Assembly: GCA_037385045.1 (NCBI GenBank)
Contig: JARRNJ010000002.1
Span: 1-64,000, forward strand
DNA from: JARRNJ01 sp037385045
GTDB lineage: Bacteria; Pseudomonadota; Gammaproteobacteria; JASBUN01
Length of the DNA stretch: 64,000 nt
Reading direction: 5' to 3'
Within the stretch, counting starts at the first letter, position 1. Each line of letters starts with the position of its first letter. The position numbers and the translations under genes are program-made. Under the pieces are notes generated by a model. It was given only the letters and a program-made list of their open reading frames with translations. It did no database searches and had not been told where the DNA came from. Positions 1-9,345 of this stretch are shown here, one piece after another.

Positions 1-119
1 ACGTGAAGATGACGGTGTCGCTGATTGCGCCGATTGCGATGGAAGAGGGGCTGCGGTTCGCGATCCGCGAAGGCGGCCGCACCGTCGGCGCCGGCGTAGT
101 CTCCAAGATTATTGAGTAA
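1..119 (+). CDS. tuf: Elongation factor Tu, C-terminal end (partial)
   Basis: The gene is cut by the left window edge; only the last 38 residues and the TAA stop are present. They match the beta-barrel domain 3 end of EF-Tu, with the run [17 protein letters not shown] and the C-terminus VVSKIIE. EF-Tu delivers aminoacyl-tRNA to the ribosome in the cytoplasm. Its place five bases ahead of rpsJ is the usual proteobacterial str-S10 junction. Confidence 0.97.
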   Translation, partial: VKMTVSLIAPIAMEEGLRFAIREGGRTVGAGVVSKIIE

Positions 120-124
120 GGGCT

Positions 125-439
125 ATGTCAGCTAAGCAGAGAATACGCATTCGCCTCAAGTCGTTCGATCATCGGTTGATCGACAAGTCGGCGGCAGAGA
201 TTGTCGAGACGGCGCGGCGCACTGGTGCGCAGGTACGCGGCCCGATTCCGCTGCCGACCAAGAAGGAGCGCTTCACGGTGCTGATTTCGCCCCACGTCAA
301 CAAGGACGCGCGCGATCAATACGAGCTGCGTACCCACAAGCGCCTGATGGATATCGTCGAGCCGACGGACAAGACCGTGGATGCGCTGATGAAGCTGGAT
401 CTCGCGGCGGGCGTCGACGTGCAGATCAAGCTGGGCTGA
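125..439 (+). CDS. rpsJ: 30S ribosomal protein S10
   Basis: This 104-residue protein is S10, a 30S head protein that also serves as the NusE antitermination factor. The start [20 protein letters not shown] and the block [23 protein letters not shown] region are family hallmarks, and the length matches the family (103 in E. coli). It is the first gene of the S10 operon. The gap to rplC is unusually long (73 nt) and carries a 7-bp tandem array described separately. Confidence 0.98.
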   Translation: MSAKQRIRIRLKSFDHRLIDKSAAEIVETARRTGAQVRGPIPLPTKKERFTVLISPHVNKDARDQYELRTHKRLMDIVEPTDKTVDALMKLDLAAGVDVQIKLG

Positions 440-473
440 TGAGCAGAGTCGCTAGAGCGGGCGGTGAGCGTCT

Positions 474-508
474 CGGGACTGGCAACTGGCAACTGGCTAC
501 TGGAGTTT
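474..508 (+). repeat. Period-7 tandem array between rpsJ and rplC
   Basis: Five consecutive 7-bp units are visible: CGGGACT, GGCAACT, GGCAACT, GGCTACT, GGAGTTT. The last unit contains the GGAG that sits 8 nt before the rplC ATG, so the array supplies the ribosome binding site. Arrays with the same period occur near 49.7 kb and 51.8 kb. Confidence 0.75.
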
Positions 509-512
509 GGTA

Positions 513-1154
513 ATGGCTATCGGAGTAATCGGTCGCAAAGTGGGGATGACGCGCGTTTTTACCGACGTCGGCGAGTCCGTGCCTGTTACCGTGATCATGG
601 TTGAGCCTAATCGGGTCACCCAGGTCAAGGGCGAGGATGCCGACGGTTATCGTGCGCTGCAGGTGACTGCCGGCGTGCGTCGTGCATCCCTGGTGAGCAA
701 GCCGCTGGCGGGCCACTTTGCGAAGGCGGGTGTCGAGGCCGGCAGGGTTCTGCGCGAGTTCCGGCTCAATGGCGGTGAGGGTGAAGATATTGCTGTCGGC
801 GGCGAGATCAAGGTCGATGTCTTCGAGGCCGGGCAGAAGGTGGACGTGATCGGTACCAGCATCGGCAAGGGTTTTGCCGGTACGGTCAAGCGCCACAACT
901 TCCGCATGCAGGACGCTACTCACGGCAACTCGCTGTCGCACCGGGCGCCCGGTTCGATCGGTCAGAATCAGACGCCGGGCCGCGTGTTCAAGGGCAAGCG
1001 CATGAGCGGGCACCTGGGGAACGTGCGCACGACGTCGCAGAACCTCGAGGTCGTCCGGGTCGACGCCGAGCGCAACCTGCTGTTGGTCAAGGGCGCCGTT
1101 CCGGGCGCCAAGGGCGGCGACGTGATTGTGCGTCCTGCGGTCAAAGCGCGATAG
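513..1154 (+). CDS. rplC: 50S ribosomal protein L3
   Basis: L3 is a 23S rRNA-binding protein that nucleates 50S assembly near the peptidyl transferase centre. The 213-residue product starts [14 protein letters not shown] and carries the conserved loop [18 protein letters not shown], whose glutamine is the methylation site of PrmB in relatives. I chose the ATG at 513 over the in-frame TTG at 507 because GGAG at 502-505 is well spaced for it. It lies second in the S10 operon, followed by rplD after 9 nt. Confidence 0.97.
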   Translation: MAIGVIGRKVGMTRVFTDVGESVPVTVIMVEPNRVTQVKGEDADGYRALQVTAGVRRASLVSKPLAGHFAKAGVEAGRVLREFRLNGGEGEDIAVGGEIKVDVFEAGQKVDVIGTSIGKGFAGTVKRHNFRMQDATHGNSLSHRAPGSIGQNQTPGRVFKGKRMSGHLGNVRTTSQNLEVVRVDAERNLLLVKGAVPGAKGGDVIVRPAVKAR

Positions 1155-1163
1155 GAGACGGTA

Positions 1164-1775
1164 ATGGAACTGCAGCTTGCAAATGCCAAGAAGGGTGCGA
1201 CCGTGCAGGTGTCCGACGCCGCCTTCGGGAAGGCGTTCAATGAGGGTCTGGTCCATCAGGTGGTGACCGCGTATCTGTCCGGCGCCCGCGCCGGAACCAA
1301 AGCCCACAAGAATCGGGCGGCCGTAAGCGGCGGTGGCGCCAAGCCGTGGCGGCAGAAAGGTACCGGCCGCGCCCGCGCTGGAACGATCCGCAGCCCCTTG
1401 TGGCGCAGCGGCGGCAAGACTTTTGCGGCGGCTCCCCGCGACCACGGGCAAAAGGTCAACAAGAAGATGTACCGCGCCGCGATGGCGTCGATTCTTTCGG
1501 AACTGGTGCGCCAGGACCGCCTGCTGGTGGTCGAGGACTTCGGTGTGGAGTCGCCAAAGACCAAGGGGCTGTTGGCGAACTTGAAGCAAGTGGGCGTAGA
1601 GCATGCGTTGGTGGTAACGGAAAATCCGGACGACAATCTCTACCTTGCCGCCCGCAATCTTTACCGAGTCGGCATCCTGGACGTGGCGGGCCTCAACCCT
1701 GTGGACCTGGTTGGCTCCGAGAAGATTGTCATGACGGTCGGCGCCCTGAAAAAGATCGAGGAGTGGCTGGCATGA
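1164..1775 (+). CDS. rplD: 50S ribosomal protein L4
   Basis: L4 lines the peptide exit tunnel, and in enteric bacteria it also represses the S10 operon. The 203-residue protein has the tunnel loop with [20 protein letters not shown] at about residues 61-80 and the C-terminal globular part ending [13 protein letters not shown] lies 7 nt upstream of the ATG. The stop overlaps the rplW start as ATGA, suggesting translational coupling. The S10 leader that L4 would bind is not in view. Confidence 0.97.
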   Translation: MELQLANAKKGATVQVSDAAFGKAFNEGLVHQVVTAYLSGARAGTKAHKNRAAVSGGGAKPWRQKGTGRARAGTIRSPLWRSGGKTFAAAPRDHGQKVNKKMYRAAMASILSELVRQDRLLVVEDFGVESPKTKGLLANLKQVGVEHALVVTENPDDNLYLAARNLYRVGILDVAGLNPVDLVGSEKIVMTVGALKKIEEWLA

Positions 1776-2074
1776 AGCAGGAACGGTTGTTCAAGGTGCT
1801 GCTGGCTCCGCATGTTTCGGAAAAGAGCACGCGGCTCGGCGACAGCAGCAACCAATATGTATTCAAGGTGCTGCCGGATGCGACCAAGCCGGAGATTCGC
1901 AGTGCGGTCGAGGGTTTGTTCAACGTCCAGGTGACCAGCGTGCAGACCACCAACGTCAAGGGTAAGCGCAAGCGCTTCTCTCAGACGGAGGGCCGCCGGT
2001 CCGATTGGAAGAAGGCGTATGTCACCCTGGCGGAGGGCCAGGAAATCGATTTCATGGGGGCGGAGTCGGCGTGA
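1772..2074 (+). CDS. rplW: 50S ribosomal protein L23
   Basis: L23 sits at the tunnel exit and is the docking point for trigger factor and SRP. The product is 100 residues, the same length as in E. coli, beginning [20 protein letters not shown] and holding the basic loop [20 protein letters not shown]. The reading frame is open far upstream through rplD, but the ATG at 1772 overlapping the rplD stop gives the family length. Confidence 0.96.
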   Translation: MKQERLFKVLLAPHVSEKSTRLGDSSNQYVFKVLPDATKPEIRSAVEGLFNVQVTSVQTTNVKGKRKRFSQTEGRRSDWKKAYVTLAEGQEIDFMGAESA

Positions 2075-2125
2075 CCGGTTCCGGGCCCGCACGCATCAGC
2101 TTGACGGTATAGCGACGATACGATC

Positions 2126-2950
2126 ATGGCGATAGTAAAAGCGAAACCAACCTCCCCGGGCCGTCGGGGTGTTGTCAAGGCCGGCAACACCGATCTGCAC
2201 CGCGGTACGCCCTTTGGGCCGTTGCTGGGCAAGAAGTCCAAATCGGGCGGGCGCAACAACGCGGGGCGCATTACCACGCGTCACCGGGGTGGTGGCCACA
2301 AGCAGCGTTATCGGATCATCGATTTCAAGCGCGACAAGGACGGCATCGCGGCCCGTGTCGAGCGGCTGGAGTACGATCCGAACCGCACCGCGAATCTGGC
2401 GCTGCTGTTGTACACCGACGGCGAGCGCCGTTACATCATCGCGCCGCGTGGAGTAACGGCCGGCGACGCCATCATGTCGGGGCTTGACGCGCCGATCCGA
2501 GCGGGTAATGCGCTGCCGTTGCGCAACATTCCCGTCGGCAGCGTCGTGCATTGCGTCGAAATGAAGCCCGGCAAAGGCGCGCAGCTGGCGCGCAGCGCCG
2601 GCGCCAGCGCGCAATTGGTCGCTCGCGAGGGCGCATACGCGACCTTGCGCCTGCGCTCCGGCGAGATGCGCCGGATCCTCGCTGACTGCAAGGCGACCGT
2701 GGGCGAGGTGGGCAATTCGGAGCACAGCCTGCACAAGCTTGGCAAGGCCGGCGCCACCCGCTGGCGCGGCGTTCGCCCGACCGTGCGCGGCGTCGCGATG
2801 AATCCGGTGGATCATCCACATGGTGGCGGCGAGGGCCGCACCTCGGGCGGTCGTCATCCGGTCAGTCCGTGGGGTGTTCCGACCAAGGGCTACAAGACTC
2901 GCAGCAACAAGCGCACGAGTAGCATGATTGTGCGTCGCCGCAACAAGTAA
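2126..2950 (+). CDS. rplB: 50S ribosomal protein L2
   Basis: L2 is a core 23S rRNA-binding protein needed for subunit association and peptidyl transfer. The 274 residues match the family length (273 in E. coli). The C-terminal segment [13 protein letters not shown] with its functionally important histidine, followed by [14 protein letters not shown], is plainly present. It is preceded by a 51-nt gap, and no strong Shine-Dalgarno is seen before its ATG. Confidence 0.98.
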   Translation: MAIVKAKPTSPGRRGVVKAGNTDLHRGTPFGPLLGKKSKSGGRNNAGRITTRHRGGGHKQRYRIIDFKRDKDGIAARVERLEYDPNRTANLALLLYTDGERRYIIAPRGVTAGDAIMSGLDAPIRAGNALPLRNIPVGSVVHCVEMKPGKGAQLARSAGASAQLVAREGAYATLRLRSGEMRRILADCKATVGEVGNSEHSLHKLGKAGATRWRGVRPTVRGVAMNPVDHPHGGGEGRTSGGRHPVSPWGVPTKGYKTRSNKRTSSMIVRRRNK

Positions 2951-2968
2951 TGACACGAGGTTGAGACA

Positions 2969-3241
2969 GTGCCACGTTCAGTGAAAAAAGGCCCGTTTGT
3001 CGACGCGCACCTCGCCAAGAAGGTCGAGGAGGCATTGGCTGCCGGGAGCAAGAGACCGATCAAGACCTGGTCGCGCCGCTCCATGATTCTTCCGGATATG
3101 GTGGGTTTGACCATTGCCGTGCACAACGGACGCCAGCATGTCCCGGTCCTGGTCAGTGAAAATATGGTCGGTCACAAGCTCGGCGAATTCGCGGCTACCC
3201 GCACGTTCAAGGGCCACGCCGCGGACAGAAAAGCCAGGTAA
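2969..3241 (+). CDS. rpsS: 30S ribosomal protein S19
   Basis: S19 is a 30S head protein contacting S13 and the A-site finger. The 90-residue product starts with GTG ([15 protein letters not shown]), with GAG about 5 nt upstream. The block [21 protein letters not shown] and the region [20 protein letters not shown] are family signatures. It follows rplB by 18 nt and precedes rplV by 14 nt in the S10 operon. Confidence 0.97.
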   Translation: MPRSVKKGPFVDAHLAKKVEEALAAGSKRPIKTWSRRSMILPDMVGLTIAVHNGRQHVPVLVSENMVGHKLGEFAATRTFKGHAADRKAR

Positions 3242-3255
3242 ACGGAGCAGTCGCC

Positions 3256-3588
3256 ATGGGAACATCCGCGAAGCACAAGTTCGCACGCATCTCGCCGCAA
3301 AAAGGCCGCCTGGTTGCCGATCAGGTCCGTGGTTTGCCCGTGGAGCGCGCGTTGAACGTGCTCACGTTCAGCAACAAGAAAGCCGCGAGCATCATCAAAA
3401 CGGTGCTCGAATCGGCCATTGCCAACGCCGAGCACAACGACGGGGCGGACATCGACGAGCTGCTTGTCAAGACGATCTGCGTGGACGAAGGGCCGGTTCA
3501 CAAGCGCTGGCGCGCCCGGGCCAAGGGCCGGGGGACACGTATACTCAAACGCACCAGTCACATTACCGTGACGGTAGCGGAAAAGTAG
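3256..3588 (+). CDS. rplV: 50S ribosomal protein L22
   Basis: L22 lines the exit tunnel with a long beta-hairpin. The 110 residues equal the E. coli length. The N-terminus carries [20 protein letters not shown], and the hairpin tip segment [20 protein letters not shown] is the macrolide-sensitive loop. It is an S10 operon member located 13 nt ahead of rpsC. Confidence 0.97.
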   Translation: MGTSAKHKFARISPQKGRLVADQVRGLPVERALNVLTFSNKKAASIIKTVLESAIANAEHNDGADIDELLVKTICVDEGPVHKRWRARAKGRGTRILKRTSHITVTVAEK

Positions 3589-3601
3589 GAGAGGGGCCGT
3601 A

Positions 3602-4282
3602 ATGGGTCAGAAAGTTCATCCAACGGGCATCCGGTTGGGCATCGCCAAGGACTGGACGTCCAAATGGTATGCCGACCGGCACAATTTCGCCGATTACCTG
3701 GAGCAGGACCTGAACGTCCGGGAGTTTCTCAAGCGGAGGCTGTCCCAGGCGTCGGTGAGCCGCATCCAAATCGAGCGCCCGGCGCGCAGTGCTCATATCA
3801 CCATCCACACGGCCCGCCCCGGAATGGTCATCGGCAAGAAGGGCGAGGATATCGAGGCGTTGCGCAAAGAGTTGACCCAGATGATGGCCGTGCCCGTTTC
3901 GGTCAACATCGAAGAGATCCGCAAGCCCGAGCTCGACGCCCAACTGGTCGCTGAGAGCGTCGCCCAGCAGCTGGAGCGCCGCATCATGTTCCGCCGGGCG
4001 ATGAAGCGTGCGGTGACCAACTCAATGCGCCTCGGCGCCCAGGGGATCAAGATCAACGTCGCCGGCCGATTGAACGGCGCCGAGATCGCCCGCAGCGAGT
4101 GGTACCGAGAGGGCCGCGTTCCGTTGCATACCCTGCGCGCGGATATCGATTATGGCTTCGCGGAGGCGCGTACCACTTACGGCGTGATCGGCGTGAAGGT
4201 CTGGATCTTCAAGGGTGAAGTCTTTGAGATCGAGAGCCAGAGCGACGAGGCCGCGTCAAAGAAGACGGCGGCGGCGAAGTAA
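3602..4282 (+). CDS. rpsC: 30S ribosomal protein S3
   Basis: S3 binds 16S rRNA at the mRNA entry channel and contributes to ribosomal helicase activity. The 226-residue protein begins [14 protein letters not shown] and contains a type II KH domain with the GKKG loop at about residues 78-81. The C-terminal domain [13 protein letters not shown] is complete. The tail (ASKKTAAAK) is a little shorter than in E. coli (233 residues). Confidence 0.98.
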   Translation: MGQKVHPTGIRLGIAKDWTSKWYADRHNFADYLEQDLNVREFLKRRLSQASVSRIQIERPARSAHITIHTARPGMVIGKKGEDIEALRKELTQMMAVPVSVNIEEIRKPELDAQLVAESVAQQLERRIMFRRAMKRAVTNSMRLGAQGIKINVAGRLNGAEIARSEWYREGRVPLHTLRADIDYGFAEARTTYGVIGVKVWIFKGEVFEIESQSDEAASKKTAAAK

Positions 4283-4297
4283 GGGAGGTCTGCAGAG

Positions 4298-4711
4298 ATG
4301 TTACAGCCGAAACGCACGAAATTCCGTAAGCAGCAGACCGGACACAACCGCGGCTTGGCGCAGCGCGGCAGCAAGGTCAGCTTCGGTGAGTATGGTCTCA
4401 AGGCGCTGGATCGCGGCCGCATCACCGCACGGCAGATCGAGGCGGCGCGACGTGCCATGACGCGGCACATCAAACGCGGCGGCAAGATCTGGATCCGCGT
4501 GTTCCCGGATACGCCGGTGACCAAGAAGCCGCTGGAAGTGCGCCAGGGCAAGGGTAAGGGCAACGTGGAATACTGGGTGGCCAAGATTCAACCGGGCAAA
4601 GTCCTCTACGAAATGGAAGGCGTGTCCGAGGATATCGCCCGTGAAGCGTTTCGCCTCGCAGCTGCGAAGCTTCCGATCAAAACCGTATTCGTCAGCAGGC
4701 AGGTGATGTGA
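4298..4711 (+). CDS. rplP: 50S ribosomal protein L16
   Basis: L16 organises the A-tRNA site of the large subunit. The 137-residue protein starts [19 protein letters not shown] and has the conserved arginine-rich [20 protein letters not shown] segment. AGGGAGG precedes the start. The TGA stop overlaps the rpmC start in TGATG, so rpmC is probably translated by coupling. Confidence 0.97.
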   Translation: MLQPKRTKFRKQQTGHNRGLAQRGSKVSFGEYGLKALDRGRITARQIEAARRAMTRHIKRGGKIWIRVFPDTPVTKKPLEVRQGKGKGNVEYWVAKIQPGKVLYEMEGVSEDIAREAFRLAAAKLPIKTVFVSRQVM

Positions 4712-4914
4712 TGAAGGCCAGCGAATTGCGTCAGAAGAATGTGGAAGAGCTCAATAGCGAGCTGCAGGACCTGCTGCGCGAACAGTTCAACCTGCGTATG
4801 CAGCGGGGTATCGGGCAACTGTCCCGGCCGGACCAGCTGCGGCGGGTTCGCAAGAATATTGCGCGGGTCAAGACCGTGCTGAACGAGGTGGCAGGTGCAG
4901 GTGAGGCGTCATGA
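4711..4914 (+). CDS. rpmC: 50S ribosomal protein L29
   Basis: L29 is a small helical-hairpin protein near the tunnel exit next to L23. The ATG at 4711 gives 67 residues beginning [20 protein letters not shown], close to the family size of 63. A GTG in frame one codon earlier is less likely. The start overlaps the rplP stop and the end overlaps the rpsQ start (ATGA). Confidence 0.96.
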   Translation: MKASELRQKNVEELNSELQDLLREQFNLRMQRGIGQLSRPDQLRRVRKNIARVKTVLNEVAGAGEAS

Positions 4915-5183
4915 GTGAGCAGGCTAACACGGAGCAGGTCACGAATACGGTTGTGGGCCGCGTAATCAGCAGCAGGATGGATAAGACCATCACTGTGTTG
5001 CTCGAGCGTCGCGTGAAGCACCCGCTGTACGGGAAATTTATCCGCCGGTCGACCAAGATCCATGCGCACGACGAAAACAACGAGTGCAAGGAAGGTGACA
5101 CGGTTATGGTGCAGCAGTGCCGCCCGATGTCGAAGACGAAGACATGGCGCCTGGTCAAAGTCATGGAGCATGCGGGCGCGTGA
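4911..5183 (+). CDS. rpsQ: 30S ribosomal protein S17
   Basis: S17 is a primary 16S rRNA-binding OB-fold protein. The 90 residues include [20 protein letters not shown] and the conserved [14 protein letters not shown]. It is slightly longer at the N-terminus ([11 protein letters not shown]) than E. coli S17 (84). The ATG overlaps the rpmC stop. A 70-nt gap with no obvious signal follows before rplN. Confidence 0.97.
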   Translation: MSEQANTEQVTNTVVGRVISSRMDKTITVLLERRVKHPLYGKFIRRSTKIHAHDENNECKEGDTVMVQQCRPMSKTKTWRLVKVMEHAGA

Positions 5184-5253
5184 ACGTGCCGCAAGCGCCG
5201 GGGCGATGCGGCTGGGAACGACGAACTAAACAGGTTGCTTTTGGGAACAAGCC

Positions 5254-5603
5254 ATGATTCAGATGCAGACAGTGCTGGATGTGGCCGATAACAGCGGCGC
5301 GCGCCGGGTGCAGTGCATCAAGGTGCTGGGCGGTTCGCACCGTCGCTATGCGGGTATCGGAGACATCATCAAAGTGAGCGTTAAAGAGGCCATACCGGTG
5401 AGGTCTACAATGCGGTGGTGGTGCGTACCCGCAAGGGTGTGCGTCGTCCCGACGGCTCGCTGATCCGGTTCGACAGCAACGCGGCGGTTCTGCTCAATAA
5501 TCAGCAGCAACCGATCGGAACGCGTATCTTCGGCCCCGTCACGCGCGAGCTGCGGACCGAGAAGTTCATGAAGATCATTTCGCTGGCTCCTGAAGTTTTG
5601 TGA
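5254..5603 (+). pseudogene. rplN: 50S ribosomal protein L14, frameshifted by an internal deletion
   Basis: L14 is an essential 50S interface protein. Residues 1-48 ([18 protein letters not shown] through VSVKEAIP, ending at 5397) are normal. The normal protein resumes in another frame at 5400 as [20 protein letters not shown] and runs to a proper C-terminus (ISLAPEVL, stop at 5603). The intervening RGKVKKG-type heptapeptide, expected from every homologue, is replaced by 2 nt, so about 19 nt are missing. As read, translation would end at 5463 after 69 residues. Because L14 is indispensable and both halves are otherwise perfect, an assembly or sequencing error is more likely than a true pseudogene. 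Confidence 0.9.
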
Positions 5604-5619
5604 GTCTGGAGAAGCCATA

Positions 5620-5937
5620 ATGCGCAGAATCAGGAAAGGTGATGAGATCGTCGTAATCACCGGTAAGGACAAGGGCCGGCGCGGTACGGTTCTGCGGGTG
5701 ATGCCGTTTGACCGCATTTTGGTCGAGGGCGTCAACGTCGCGAAGAAACACCAGCGACCCGACCCCAATCAGGGTGTTCAGGGCGGAATCGTTGACAAGG
5801 AGATGCCCATCCACGTCTCCAATGTCATGCTCTACAACCCGCACACCAAGGCAGGTGACCGCGTTGGCTTCCGGGTCCTGGAGGATGGCCGCAAGGTGAG
5901 GTTTTTCAAGTCTAACGGCGAAGTAGTGGACGCCTAA
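5620..5937 (+). CDS. rplX: 50S ribosomal protein L24
   Basis: L24 starts 50S assembly and sits at the tunnel exit. The 105-residue protein opens [20 protein letters not shown], a KOW motif at about residues 6-32, and has the [20 protein letters not shown] segment typical of the family. GGAGAAG upstream gives a good ribosome binding site. It lies 16 nt after rplN. Confidence 0.97.
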   Translation: MRRIRKGDEIVVITGKDKGRRGTVLRVMPFDRILVEGVNVAKKHQRPDPNQGVQGGIVDKEMPIHVSNVMLYNPHTKAGDRVGFRVLEDGRKVRFFKSNGEVVDA

Positions 5938-5953
5938 GGCGCGGGTGGCAGTG

Positions 5954-6493
5954 ATGGCAAGATTGCAAGAATTCTACAAGTCGACGGTAGTCAAACAGCT
6001 TCAAGAGCGGTTTAGCTACAAGAACGTGATGGAAGTGCCGAAGATCACCAAGATCACCCTCAATATGGGTGTCGGTGAGGCCGTCGGCGACAAGAAGGTG
6101 CTCGAGCACGCCGTTGCCGATATGGAAAAGATCGCCGGGCAAAAGGCGGTGGTTACCCGCGCGCGCAATTCGATCGCCGGCTTCAAGATTCGCGAGGGGT
6201 GGCCCATCGGCTGCAAGGTCACCTTGCGCCGCGAACGGATGTACGAATTTCTTGACCGCCTGGTCAATATCGGCATCCCTCGTATCCGCGACTTTCGCGG
6301 GCTGAACGGCAAGGCGTTCGATGGTCGCGGCAACTACAACATGGGTGTCCGGGAGCAGATCATCTTCCCGGAAATCGACTATGACAAGATCGATGCGCTG
6401 CGCGGCATGGATATCACCATTACCACGACGGCGAAGACGGACGAGGAAGGGCGGGCGTTGCTGGCCGCATTCAACTTCCCGTTCAGAAACTGA
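5954..6493 (+). CDS. rplE: 50S ribosomal protein L5
   Basis: L5 binds 5S rRNA and forms bridge B1b with S13. With the ATG at 5954 the product is 179 residues, exactly the E. coli length, beginning [20 protein letters not shown]. In-frame GTG codons at 5945 and 5951 are alternatives that would add up to three residues. The [16 protein letters not shown] and [21 protein letters not shown] segments identify it. Confidence 0.96.
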   Translation: MARLQEFYKSTVVKQLQERFSYKNVMEVPKITKITLNMGVGEAVGDKKVLEHAVADMEKIAGQKAVVTRARNSIAGFKIREGWPIGCKVTLRRERMYEFLDRLVNIGIPRIRDFRGLNGKAFDGRGNYNMGVREQIIFPEIDYDKIDALRGMDITITTTAKTDEEGRALLAAFNFPFRN

Positions 6494-6504
6494 GGTGAAG
6501 GTAT

Positions 6505-6810
6505 ATGGCTAAAGCTTGCATGATCAATCGGGAAAAGAAGCGCCAGAAGCTGGCGCGGAAATACGCCGCCAAGCGCGCGGAGCTGAAGGCGCTGATCAGT
6601 AGCCCGAAGACCGCTGACGAGGATCGGATGGCGGCGGTGCGGAAGCTGCAGGCGCTTCCCCGTGATGCAAGCCCGGCGCGGCAGCGTAACCGTTGCCGCC
6701 TTACCGGCCGGCCGCATGGTTTCTACCGCAAGTTCGGGTTGGCGCGCAACAAGCTGCGCGAGGCCGCAATGCGCGGTGACATTCCCGGCTTGCACAAGGC
6801 CAGCTGGTGA
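6505..6810 (+). CDS. rpsN: 30S ribosomal protein S14, zinc-free form
   Basis: S14 is a 30S head protein. The 101-residue long form has no CxxC pairs, so it is the zinc-independent version, and it retains the C-terminal signature [30 protein letters not shown] precedes the ATG. It is followed by an 89-nt spacer before rpsH, in which I see no clear promoter or stem-loop. Confidence 0.97.
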   Translation: MAKACMINREKKRQKLARKYAAKRAELKALISSPKTADEDRMAAVRKLQALPRDASPARQRNRCRLTGRPHGFYRKFGLARNKLREAAMRGDIPGLHKASW

Positions 6811-6899
6811 AGAAAACGACCTCTGGGGTTGAGCCAACGCAGGGCGAGTTGTTGGCCTGATCACGGAATATTGAATGGAAGTCCACTAGGTATCGAATT

Positions 6900-7295
6900 A
6901 TGAGCATGAGTGATCCGATCGCCGATATGCTGACCCGGATTCGCAACGGCCAGGCCGCCAACAAGATTGAGGTGAGCATGCCGTCGTCGAAAGTGAAGGT
7001 GGAGATCGCGCGCGTCCTGAAAGAGGAAGGTTACATCGACGACTTTTCGGTGGCCGAGGCCGACGACAAGCCTGCGCTGACGGTCAAGCTGCGCTACCAC
7101 CAGGGCCGTCCGGTGATCGAGCAGATGCGGCGGGTCAGTCGCCCGGGTCTGCGCATCTTCAAGGGCAAGGGTGAGTTACCCAAAGTCAATGGCGGGCTCG
7201 GGGTCGCGATCGTGTCGACCTCGCAAGGCGTGATGACCGATCGCGCCGCGCGGGCTTCAGGCCAGGGCGGCGAAGTGCTCTGCATCGTTTCATAA
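6900..7295 (+). CDS. rpsH: 30S ribosomal protein S8
   Basis: S8 is a primary 16S rRNA binder and in E. coli the repressor of the spc operon. The 131 residues start [18 protein letters not shown] and end with the conserved [19 protein letters not shown]. The start follows a short AT-rich stretch (TAGGTATCGAATT) with a weak AGG ribosome binding site. Confidence 0.97.
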   Translation: MSMSDPIADMLTRIRNGQAANKIEVSMPSSKVKVEIARVLKEEGYIDDFSVAEADDKPALTVKLRYHQGRPVIEQMRRVSRPGLRIFKGKGELPKVNGGLGVAIVSTSQGVMTDRAARASGQGGEVLCIVS

Positions 7296-7310
7296 GGCAG
7301 GTAGCGGACC

Positions 7311-7838
7311 ATGTCCAGAGTAGCAAACTATCCGGTTGCCATTCCCAAGGGAGTGGAGGTCAACTTCAGCGGCGCCAACATCAGTGTCAAGGGGCCCAGG
7401 GGTACCATGTCACTCGATGTACACGAGACTGTTGAGGTGACCAATGAGGGCGGTGAGTTGCGCTTCAAGGCGCGTGAGCCCAAGGCGCGGGCGATGGCCG
7501 GGACCATGCGCGCCCTGGTGAATAACCTTGTAAAGGGGGTCAGCCAGGGTTTTGAGCGCAAGCTCGAACTGCGTGGTGTCGGTTACCGCGCCCAGGCGCA
7601 GGGAAATACCCTGAATCTGACGCTTGGTTACTCGCATCCGATCAGTTTCCCGATTCCCGACGGAATCACCATCGAAACGCCGAGTCAAACCGAGGTGGTG
7701 GTCAAGGGCGTCGACAAGCAGCAGGTCGGCCAGGTTGCGGCGGTGATTCGTTCCTTCCGGCCGCCGGAACCGTATAAGGGCAAGGGCGTTCGTTATGCCG
7801 ACGAACAGGTGAGCCTCAAAGAGGCCAAGAAGAAATAA
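7311..7838 (+). CDS. rplF: 50S ribosomal protein L6
   Basis: L6 lies near the GTPase centre of the 50S subunit. The 175-residue protein has two repeated alpha/beta domains and the C-terminal signature PPEPYKGKGVRYADE. The first residues SRVANYPVAIPKGVEV are typical. It sits in the spc operon between rpsH and rplR, 12 nt before the rplR ATG. Confidence 0.97.
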   Translation: MSRVANYPVAIPKGVEVNFSGANISVKGPRGTMSLDVHETVEVTNEGGELRFKAREPKARAMAGTMRALVNNLVKGVSQGFERKLELRGVGYRAQAQGNTLNLTLGYSHPISFPIPDGITIETPSQTEVVVKGVDKQQVGQVAAVIRSFRPPEPYKGKGVRYADEQVSLKEAKKK

Positions 7839-7850
7839 GGTTTGGGCGCT

Positions 7851-8204
7851 ATGGACAAGAAAAGTGCACGTTTGCGCCGCGCCCGCCGGGCTCGGCTCAA
7901 AATTCGCGAACTCGGTGTCTACCGTCTTACGGTGCATCGCACGCCGCGGCATATCTACGCGCAGATCGTCGCTCCAGAAGATGCGCGCGTGGTGGCTGCC
8001 GCCAGTACCGTGCAGGCACAATTGCGGGGATCGCTGAAGAGCACCGGCAACATCGAAGCGGCGGCTGCCGTGGGCAAGGCAATTGCTGAACAGGCCAAAG
8101 CGGCCGGTGTCACCGATGTGGCGTTCGATCGGTCTGGGTTCAAATATCATGGTCGTGTCAAGGCGCTGGCGGATGCCGCCCGCGAAAACGGCCTGGCATT
8201 CTAA
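7851..8204 (+). CDS. rplR: 50S ribosomal protein L18
   Basis: L18 binds 5S rRNA together with L5 and L25. The ATG at 7851 yields 117 residues ([20 protein letters not shown]), the same length as E. coli; an in-frame TTG at 7842 is less likely. The C-terminal [19 protein letters not shown] is a clear family ending. It is followed by rpsE after 9 nt. Confidence 0.97.
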   Translation: MDKKSARLRRARRARLKIRELGVYRLTVHRTPRHIYAQIVAPEDARVVAAASTVQAQLRGSLKSTGNIEAAAAVGKAIAEQAKAAGVTDVAFDRSGFKYHGRVKALADAARENGLAF

Positions 8205-8213
8205 GGGTTGAAC

Positions 8214-8717
8214 ATGGCGAATACGGAACAATCTTCGGGCGATGGCCTGTTGGAAAAGCTGGTGACCGTTAATCGTGTCGCCAAAGTGGTCAAGGGCGGC
8301 CGCCAATTCGGATTCACCGCGCTCACGGTTGTGGGTGACGGCAACGGCCAGGTCGGATTCGGATACGGCAAGGCGCGTGAAGTGCCGGTAGCGATCCAGA
8401 AGGCGATGGAGAAGGCGCGCAAGAACATGCGTAAGGTCAACATCACTGACGGAACGCTGCAGTATGCGGTCAACGCGCGCCACGGGGCCAGCAAGGTGTT
8501 CATGCAGCCGGCTTCCGAAGGTACCGGGATCATTGCTGGTGGCGCGATGCGCGCCGTGTTCGAAGTGGTCGGCGTGCACAATGTGCTCGCCAAGTGCGTC
8601 GGATCGCGCAATCCGGTCAACGTGGTTCGGGCGACGATCAGGGGCCTGACGGATATGGCATCCCCCGAGGATGTCGCCTCGAAACGCGGCAAGAAAGTCG
8701 ACGAGATTTTGGGCTAA
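8214..8717 (+). CDS. rpsE: 30S ribosomal protein S5
   Basis: S5 shapes the mRNA entry site and influences decoding accuracy. With the ATG at 8214 it is 167 residues, the E. coli length, with AAGGG 6 nt upstream. The dsRNA-binding-like N-domain contains [19 protein letters not shown], and the second domain carries [19 protein letters not shown]. Confidence 0.97.
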   Translation: MANTEQSSGDGLLEKLVTVNRVAKVVKGGRQFGFTALTVVGDGNGQVGFGYGKAREVPVAIQKAMEKARKNMRKVNITDGTLQYAVNARHGASKVFMQPASEGTGIIAGGAMRAVFEVVGVHNVLAKCVGSRNPVNVVRATIRGLTDMASPEDVASKRGKKVDEILG

Positions 8718-8720
8718 GCC

Positions 8721-8909
8721 ATGGCAAACCAGAACAAACTGAAGGTGACGCTGATCAAGAGCACTGCCGGCCGGCTGAAAAACCACCAGGCCTGCGTTCG
8801 CGGACTGGGGTTGCGTCGTATGCACCACAGCGTGATCGTCGATGACACGCCGGAAAATCGCGGCATGATCAACAAGGCACAGTACCTGCTGAAGGTCGAG
8901 GAAGTCTGA
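8721..8909 (+). CDS. rpmD: 50S ribosomal protein L30
   Basis: L30 is a small 50S protein not found in all bacteria. The 62-residue product starts [20 protein letters not shown] and has the central [20 protein letters not shown] motif. It lies 3 nt after rpsE and 1 nt before rplO, as in other gammaproteobacterial spc operons. Confidence 0.96.
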   Translation: MANQNKLKVTLIKSTAGRLKNHQACVRGLGLRRMHHSVIVDDTPENRGMINKAQYLLKVEEV

Positions 8910-8910
8910 T

Positions 8911-9345
8911 ATGCACCTCAACACCATCAAGCCCGCCGCCGGCAGCAAGAGGTCGGCCAAGCGCGTGGGACGCGGCATCGGTTCGGGGCTGGGCAAGACT
9001 GCCGGGCGCGGCCACAAGGGCCAGCATTCCCGCTCGGGCGGTTTTCACAAAGTCGGCTTTGAGGGCGGCCAGATGCCGCTGCAGCGGCGCCTGCCTAAAG
9101 TGGGCTTCCGCTCGCGCAAGGCGCGATTCAATGCCGAGCTGCGGCTCCACGAGCTGGCCAAGGTCGAGGGCGACGTGGTGGATCTGTTGGCGCTGAAAAA
9201 GGCCAATCTGGTCGACCAGGACGTGACCCGGGTCAAGGTCATCGCTTCCGGCAAGATCGATCAGCCGGTTACCGTTCGTGGCATCGCGGTGACCAAGGGC
9301 GCTCGCGCCGCCATTGAGGCGGCCGGCGGCAAGATCGAGGAGTAA
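8911..9345 (+). CDS. rplO: 50S ribosomal protein L15
   Basis: L15 is a late-assembly 50S protein. Its 144 residues match E. coli in length. The glycine- and basic-rich N-terminal arm ([20 protein letters not shown]) wraps through 23S rRNA. The stop is immediately adjacent to the secY ATG, and GAGGAG in its last codons acts as the secY ribosome binding site. Confidence 0.97.
   Translation: MHLNTIKPAAGSKRSAKRVGRGIGSGLGKTAGRGHKGQHSRSGGFHKVGFEGGQMPLQRRLPKVGFRSRKARFNAELRLHELAKVEGDVVDLLALKKANLVDQDVTRVKVIASGKIDQPVTVRGIAVTKGARAAIEAAGGKIEE

Noticed and set aside
5395..5402. Programmed ribosomal frameshift in rplN
   Set aside because: A shift alone cannot restore the protein because about seven conserved residues are physically missing; no slippery heptamer is present.
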